Position numbers and translations under genes: made by a program. Positions 59,687 through 64,000 of a stretch of DNA of 64,000 nt are shown here, one piece after another. Each line of letters begins with the position of its first letter. Position 1 is the stretch's first letter. The DNA is from Haliscomenobacter sp. (lineage in GTDB: Bacteria; Bacteroidota; Bacteroidia; Chitinophagales; Saprospiraceae). The stretch lies in NCBI GenBank assembly GCA_016713275.1, contig JADJPL010000028.1:124001-188000 (forward strand). The letters are read 5' to 3'. The notes under the pieces were generated by a model. It ran no database searches, was not told the DNA's origin, and saw only the letters and a program-made list of their open reading frames with translations.

Positions 59687-60483
59687 GCGTTTTGGTTCAA
59701 ATATACGGACGGACGCGGTTTTTTGCAATTCAAGCTCTCTCCCCATCTCCCGCAACTTCGCCTCCCGCAAAACACATACTGCGCCGACGTAATCGCAATA
59801 ACAAACCCATAAAACCCATCCAGAAACCCGAGCCGAAGGATGTATTCCGCAAAGAAGCGGAAGAAGGGTTTGAAGAGCAGGCGCAGCCAGGAGCCGCGCT
59901 TGCCGCGTTCGTAGAAGGCTTTGGCGGCCAGGGTGCTGAATCGGTTGATCGTTTGCACGCGGCTTTCGATGCTGTCGTTGGTGTAGTGCAGGATATCGCC
60001 TTTGAGGTGGGTGCTACGCGCGCCTTGGACCGGCACAAACTTGTCGTGGGGGTTGATGCCTTCCACGGCAAACCGGGCGCGGTCGAATAGCCGCATTTTG
60101 CGATCGGGATACCAGCCTCCATGGCGTATCCATTGGTCGCCGATGTTGCTGAGCCGGTTCATGGAGTAGCAGTCGTGGGTCCAGTGGGCTTTAGCCTGGA
60201 GGATGGATTGGCGCAGCTCCTCCGACAGGGCTTCGTCGGCGTCAAGCGACAGCACGTAGGGGTGGGCGGCCTGCTCAATCGCAAAGCGCTTTTGCTCGAC
60301 ATATCCGAGGAAGGGTTGTAAGATGATTCGGGCGCCCAGCGATTCGGCGATGGCCACGGTCTGGTCTGTGGATACCGAATCCACGACAAGGATTTCATCT
60401 GCAACGCCGGCGGCGCTTTCCAGGCAGCGCTGGATATTTTTTTCCTCGTTGAACGTAATCACCACCAGGGAAATCTTAACCAT
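59683..60483 (-). CDS. GT2 glycosyltransferase (lipopolysaccharide-core type)
   Basis: A 266-residue GT-A fold enzyme. The nucleotide-sugar site is ISLVVITFNEEKNI, then EILVVDSVSTDQT and the D-x-D-like LSLDADEAL. The remainder resembles beta-1,4-glucosyltransferases of the WaaE/KdtX type, which add sugars to the lipopolysaccharide core. It starts 19 bases after cysQ in the same direction and overlaps the DUF4838 gene by four bases. The last 30 residues look out of frame: a -1 reading gives EAKLREMGRELELQ, which fits this family's usual end better but runs into the next gene without a stop, so the tail is uncertain. Confidence 0.87.
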   Translation of the reverse strand: MVKISLVVITFNEEKNIQRCLESAAGVADEILVVDSVSTDQTVAIAESLGARIILQPFLGYVEQKRFAIEQAAHPYVLSLDADEALSEELRQSILQAKAHWTHDCYSMNRLSNIGDQWIRHGGWYPDRKMRLFDRARFAVEGINPHDKFVPVQGARSTHLKGDILHYTNDSIESRVQTINRFSTLAAKAFYERGKRGSWLRLLFKPFFRFFAEYILRLGFLDGFYGFVIAITSAQYVFCGRRSCGRWGESLNCKKPRPSVYLNQNA

Positions 60484-60502
60484 ACGCGGGCTATTGGGCG
60501 AT

Positions 60503-61285
60503 TCAGGAGGCGTTCATGCCGCCGAACGCAATGAAGTGGGGGTTGAGCAAATTGGGTTTGTTGTATAGCAAAGGCTGCTGGGTCTCCGCTTCCAGGACGC
60601 TGCCTCCGGCTTCTTCCAGGATCATCTGGGCGGCGCCGGTGTCCCATTCCATCGTCGGCGCCAGGCGGGGATACAGATGGGCTTCTCCTTTCGCCAGCAG
60701 CAAAAATTTCAGGGCGCTGCCCCGGGAAAGGAGCGACGGTTGGTTTAAGCTGGAAATGAACGTTTCCGTCTCCGGCGTCATGTGCGAGCGCGAAGCGACC
60801 ACGCCCAATCCGGCATCGGTCAGACGAAAGGACGCCGTTTTCAAGGGGCGGATAATGCCCCCAAGCTCCCAAAAAGCGCCCATGCCCCGCCATGCCCAGA
60901 AGAGTTCCTCGGTTACGGGAATATAAACCACGCCCATTTCCAGCGTTTGCCCTTTGATGAGCGCGATATTCACCGTGAAATCCCCGTTGCGGCGGATGAA
61001 TTCCTTGGTGCCGTCGAGCGGATCAACCAGCCAGCAGTACGCGTATGTTTTGCGCTCTTCGTAAGGGGTTTCCCGGTTTTCCTCGGAGATGATGGGAAAC
61101 TTGGGAAACAGGCGCGCCAGCCCGTCGCAAATAATCTGGTTGGAGGCTTGGTCTGCATCTGTAAGGGGGGAATGATCCGATTTATCTACCACGTTGAAGT
61201 CCGGACGCTGGTAAATGTCCATAATGGCGGCGCCCGCTTCCCGCGCCAGCAATTTAACCGACTCCAACAGGCCGTTTTTGTCCAT
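60503..61285 (-). CDS. cysQ: 3'(2'),5'-bisphosphate nucleotidase CysQ
   Basis: A 260-residue inositol-monophosphatase-fold enzyme that removes phosphate from 3'-phosphoadenosine 5'-phosphate, a by-product of sulfate activation. Metal and substrate motifs are present: SPLTDADQASNQ, FPIISEENRE, VDPLDGTKEFIRRNGDFTVN (the hallmark D-P-L-D-G-T), and MEWDTGAAQMILEEAGG. The ATG at 61285 gives the standard N-terminus. It is divergent from galE with a 36-base gap. Confidence 0.93.
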   Translation of the reverse strand: MDKNGLLESVKLLAREAGAAIMDIYQRPDFNVVDKSDHSPLTDADQASNQIICDGLARLFPKFPIISEENRETPYEERKTYAYCWLVDPLDGTKEFIRRNGDFTVNIALIKGQTLEMGVVYIPVTEELFWAWRGMGAFWELGGIIRPLKTASFRLTDAGLGVVASRSHMTPETETFISSLNQPSLLSRGSALKFLLLAKGEAHLYPRLAPTMEWDTGAAQMILEEAGGSVLEAETQQPLLYNKPNLLNPHFIAFGGMNAS

Positions 61286-61321
61286 GCTTTTTGCATTTTT
61301 ACAGGACAAAACTAATAAAAC

Positions 61322-62345
61322 ATGCCCAAAATTCTTGTCACCGGCGGATGCGGCTATATTGGAAGCCACACCATCGTCGATCTGATCGGCCACGGCTTCA
61401 CGGCGGTGTCTGTAGATAATCTGCTGAATTCCAATGAGTCGTCTCTGGATGGCGTAGCGCAGATCACCGGACAGAAGGTACAAAATTACCGAACGGATCT
61501 TTGCGATCTGGAGGGCGTGCGCCAGGTATTTCGCGACCACCCCGATATCCAGGGCGTGATCCATTTTGCCGCCCTCAAGCTGGTGGGCGAATCGGTGGAA
61601 AAACCCCAGCTCTATTACCGCAATAACGTCGTGGGGCTGTTGAACTTGCTGGAATGCATGCAGGACGCGGGCGTTCCGCACCTCATCTTTTCCTCTTCCT
61701 GCTCGGTATACGGCAACGCGAGCGAACTGCCCGTAACCGAATCCACGCCCCGGCAGGAAGCGGAGTCTCCGTACGCCCGTACCAAACAGATCGGAGAGGA
61801 CATTCTTCAGGACCTGACGAAAGTGGACTCCCGGATCAACGCAATCCTGCTGCGTTACTTCAACCCCGCTGGCGCCCACGAAAGCGCCCGTATTGGCGAA
61901 GACCCCAGCAATCCGGCCACCAACCTCGTTCCGGTGATTACGGAAACCGCCGCCGGCAAGCGCGCCGAAGCTCGTCGTGTTCGGGAACGATTATCCTACC
62001 CGCGACGGGAGCAACGTGCGCGATTATATCCACGTGATGGACCTCGCCAACGCCCACACCAAAGCGCTGCAATACTTGCTGGAAAAGCGAAATACCGACC
62101 GCTGCGAAATTTTCAACCTGGGCATTGGGGAAGGGGTCACCGTCCTGGAAGCGATCCAGGCGTTCGAGCGGGCGACCGGCGCCAAACTCAACTACCGGAT
62201 CGGCCCGCGCCGTCCTGGGGATGTGGTCGCCATCTACGCCAATCTGGATAAAGCCACCCGGCTGCTTGGCTGGGTTCCCCAGCGCAATATCGACGACATC
62301 ATGCGCACCGCCTGGGCCTGGGAGCAGGTCCGGTCCGTGCGATAA
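61322..62345 (+). CDS. galE: UDP-glucose 4-epimerase (frameshifted near 61965)
   Basis: 340 residues after removal of one extra base near 61965. The NAD-binding motif is GGCGYIGSH (residues 8-16), the catalytic Ser is in FSSSCSVYGN and the Tyr-x-x-x-Lys in SPYARTKQI. The C-terminal part in the second frame (LVVFGNDYPTRDGSNVRDYIHVMDLANAH) is fully conserved. The enzyme interconverts UDP-glucose and UDP-galactose for surface polysaccharide. Since galE is a housekeeping gene, the indel is most likely a sequence error. Confidence 0.92.
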
Positions 62346-62472
62346 GCGAGGACAAAATAAGATTTCCAATATGTTAACACCCGGTTGATCTTCACTTCAT
62401 ACTGCCAGGGTAGTTTTAGAGGGTAAAAGCCTTGGAAGGCCTACTTTCTTTACTCACCCAAATCCTCAACCT

Positions 62473-62772
62473 GTGGAAAAATCATTGGAAATCAAACTGG
62501 CAGAAAAGCTGACCATCAGCCAGGCCGAAGCGGACCGCATCTGGAAAGCGCTCGAAGAAGCGCTTGTTGAATCCATTGTCGAAGACCCTGAATTCCGCCT
62601 GCGCGGTTTCGGCACGTTCGTTACGGTAAACCGCCCGTCTCAGCAGATCAAGCACCCGGTAACAGGCCAGACCTACGACATTCCCGCGTACAAAGCCGTA
62701 GATTTTCGCGCCAGCGCCCGTCTGCGTGCCGCAGTGAATCCGGAACTCCAAATCGAAGAGGATAACGATTAG
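62473..62772 (+). CDS. HU/IHF-family DNA-binding protein
   Basis: A 99-residue histone-like protein starting with GTG. Helical N-terminus (LEIKLAEKLTISQAEADRIWKALEEAL), then the beta arm with F-R-L-R-G-F-G-T-F and R-P-S-Q-Q-I-K-H-P-V-T-G (DNA-intercalating Pro), and YKAVDFRASARLRAAVN. Binds and bends DNA. Other start codons would remove helix 1. A copy of the palindromic repeat follows 69 bases downstream. Confidence 0.9.
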   Translation: MEKSLEIKLAEKLTISQAEADRIWKALEEALVESIVEDPEFRLRGFGTFVTVNRPSQQIKHPVTGQTYDIPAYKAVDFRASARLRAAVNPELQIEEDND

Positions 62773-62840
62773 AAGAGGCATAAGGCGTTAGGCTTGAGGC
62801 GAAAGGCGCCATTCCTTCGGATTCAAGCCTTTCCCCCGCT

Positions 62841-62998
62841 GGGGCTGTCTCAAAAGACCGTTCTCGCCCTTGGCTGCCAAAAAATATTTTCTTTTTTCAA
62901 TTCTTTTAAAAAATTGCTTTGCAATTTTTTAAAAGAATTGAAAAAAGAAAATAAAATTTTATATCGGGAGCAAAGAACGGTCTTTTGAGACAGCCCCC
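62841..62998. repeat. 158-bp palindromic MITE-like repeat, copy 2
   Basis: Same length and ends as copy 1 (GGGGCTGTCTCAAAAGACC and its inverse). The core is again a perfect inverted repeat with about 32-bp arms, but the loop is TTT instead of AAA and the segment AAAT in the left arm of copy 1 is TTTT here, matched by AAAA on the right. The changes on both arms therefore keep pairing intact. Confidence 0.85.
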
Positions 62999-63098
62999 TA
63001 TCTGTGCGTCTCCCGACGCAAACCTTCGCAATCTCCCCCACTCCCCCCCGCATTTTTCCCTACTTTCGCTTACCTTAGCTGTTCAAAAAAGAACAGCC

Positions 63099-63413
63099 AT
63101 GCTGATCACGAACACCGATTTCATCCCTGGACGGGAGATCATTGAGATCATCGACATTGCCCGCGGCAGCACCGTGCGGGCAAGGCATATCGGACGCGAC
63201 ATTTCAGCGGTTTTCAGAGCGATCGCTGGAGGAGAAATTGACGAGTACACCAAGCTGATGGCGAATGCCCGGGAGGAAGCTATCGACCGCATGATAGCCG
63301 ATGCCGAACGCATAGGCGCCGATGCGGTGATCAATGTCCGCTTTACCAGTTCGCAGATCATGCAGGGCGCTTCGGAAATCCTGGCCTACGGCACGGCAGT
63401 AAAACTAGGCTAG
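63099..63413 (+). CDS. YbjQ-family protein
   Basis: A 104-residue protein of the YbjQ/UPF0145 family: MLITNTDFIPGREI start, a V-R-A-R-H-I-G-R-D segment, and A-D-A-V-I-N-V-R-F-T-S-S near the end. These proteins form pentameric rings and were once called heavy-metal-binding; their role is unknown. The ATG at 63099 is chosen over the upstream open frame, which overlaps the MITE-like repeat. Confidence 0.92.
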   Translation: MLITNTDFIPGREIIEIIDIARGSTVRARHIGRDISAVFRAIAGGEIDEYTKLMANAREEAIDRMIADAERIGADAVINVRFTSSQIMQGASEILAYGTAVKLG

Positions 63414-63451
63414 CGGAACTTTCCGGCAGGCTACGCCGTTTATATTGCGCT

Positions 63452-63967
63452 ATGAGCGAGAAAAAGAAAAATACCAACACGCCGGAGATCCTCAACCGGA
63501 AGGCGCGGTTCGAATACTACTTCGTGTCGACTTACGAAGCGGGCATGGTATTGCAGGGAACCGAGATCAAATCGATCCGTCAGGGGAAGGTGAACCTCAG
63601 CGACGCTTACTGCACCTTTGACCAGGGGGAGCTCATCATTCGGAATATGTACATTGCCGAATACGATAACGGCACCTACGCGAACCACGACCCCCGCCGT
63701 CCGCGCAAACTACTCCTGCGCCGTGCCGAGTTGCGCAAACTCGAGCGCCGGGTCTCCGAAAAAGGCATGACGATTGCTCCTTACCGGCTGTTCTTTAGCG
63801 AGCGCGGTTTTGTGAAGCTGGAAATTGCACTGGCTCAGGGGAAGAAATCGTTCGACAAGCGGGATACGATCAAGGAGCGCGACAACAAGCGGGAGATGGA
63901 CCAGCTTAAAAATCCGCTTGTAGGGGCTATTTCAAAGAGCGTTCTTGCCTTTGGCGTGAAAAATTAG
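63452..63967 (+). CDS. smpB: SsrA-binding protein SmpB with altered C-terminal tail
   Basis: The tmRNA partner in ribosome rescue. The OB-fold core is complete (EILNRKARFEYYF; LQGTEIKSIRQGKVNLSDAY; NHDPRRPRKLLL). SmpB normally ends with a basic helix that enters the mRNA channel: KKSFDKRDTIKERDNKREMD is present. The last 14 residues (GAISKSVLAFGVKN) are translated from the start of a MITE-like repeat (63923 onward), which also supplies the stop codon. Total 171 residues, slightly longer than usual. Confidence 0.93.
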   Translation: MSEKKKNTNTPEILNRKARFEYYFVSTYEAGMVLQGTEIKSIRQGKVNLSDAYCTFDQGELIIRNMYIAEYDNGTYANHDPRRPRKLLLRRAELRKLERRVSEKGMTIAPYRLFFSERGFVKLEIALAQGKKSFDKRDTIKERDNKREMDQLKNPLVGAISKSVLAFGVKN

Positions 63968-64000
63968 TTTTTTTCAATTCTTTTAAAAATTGCAAGCAAT
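63923..64000. repeat. Diverged MITE-like repeat, copy 3, cut by window end
   Basis: GGGGCTATTTCAAAGAGCG corresponds to the left end of copies 1 and 2, followed by the TTTTTTCAATTCTTTTAAAA arm and AATTGCAAGCAAT turn. It differs from the others at several positions. It begins inside the 3' end of smpB. Confidence 0.7.

Overview
The window looks like a chromosomal segment of a Bacteroidota bacterium, most likely from the Saprospiraceae/Lewinellaceae part of the phylum. The evidence is: candidate promoters of the Bacteroidota type (-7 TAnnTTTG) instead of -35/-10 boxes; almost no Shine-Dalgarno sequences; type IX secretion (T9SS) C-terminal sorting domains; huge SdrD_B/GEVED/dockerin surface proteins; a BlaI/BlaR1-type pair; LytTR, XerD, SmpB and HU genes of Bacteroidota type; and many short palindromes and word-like repeats between genes. 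No rRNA, tRNA or CRISPR array was seen.

Layout. 0-8 kb: the 3' part of a SWIM-like gene, a small membrane protein, a 158-bp palindromic MITE-like repeat, a divergent cytochrome P450/acyl-CoA dehydrogenase pair with matching operators, a LytTR response regulator and a helical-repeat protein. 8-9.6 kb: an accessory gap holding two candidate micropeptide genes with a shared motif, an extremely G-rich element with terminal repeats, and strong hairpins. 9.6-27.4 kb: one giant surface protein gene (about 5,940 codons) of DUF11-like, SdrD_B and GEVED modules ending in dockerin, cohesin-like and T9SS domains; a smaller paralogue lies at 28.6-33.0 kb. 33-38.6 kb: an HD-Pycsar-effector fusion, a TIGR03643 protein, ferritin, a DUF2007-like protein, an M56/TonB/T9SS sensor with its BlaI repressor, and an orphan antitoxin. 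38.7-41 kb: a damaged DNA-methylation island (Vsr, HNH and the start of a C5 methyltransferase) fused to an error-rich copy of the neighbouring Ig-like lipoprotein gene. 41-52 kb: the intact lipoprotein, XerD, an ECF sigma factor, an ABC/HlyD/TolC export operon, a DUF7009-like protein, a double OmpA protein and a helix-hairpin-helix protein. 52-64 kb: beta-propeller, LpxH-like, Hsp20, ECF sigma plus membrane partner, an Mrr remnant, a DUF4143-type ATPase, a DUF4838 glycosidase coupled to a GT2 glycosyltransferase, CysQ, GalE, HU, YbjQ and SmpB, with two more copies of the MITE-like repeat.

Data quality matters here. At least sixteen otherwise intact genes or gene segments, including housekeeping galE, are broken by single-base indels, mostly -1. 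In every multi-piece gene the corrected length is an exact multiple of three. This pattern fits residual long-read assembly error better than gene decay. I therefore annotate these genes as single CDSs and give each frameshift position.

The most interesting observations are: the two micropeptide genes sharing the pattern x-I-[IV]-[IV]-D-I-I-[CA]-P; a MITE whose arms change in a compensating way and which supplies the last residues of SmpB; the chimeric methyltransferase island; an ABC exporter ATPase lacking its signature motif and switch histidine; an HD-PycTM fusion without a cyclase; an M56 sensor carrying two TonB domains and a T9SS tail; and a mirror-image operator pair between the P450 and acyl-CoA dehydrogenase genes.
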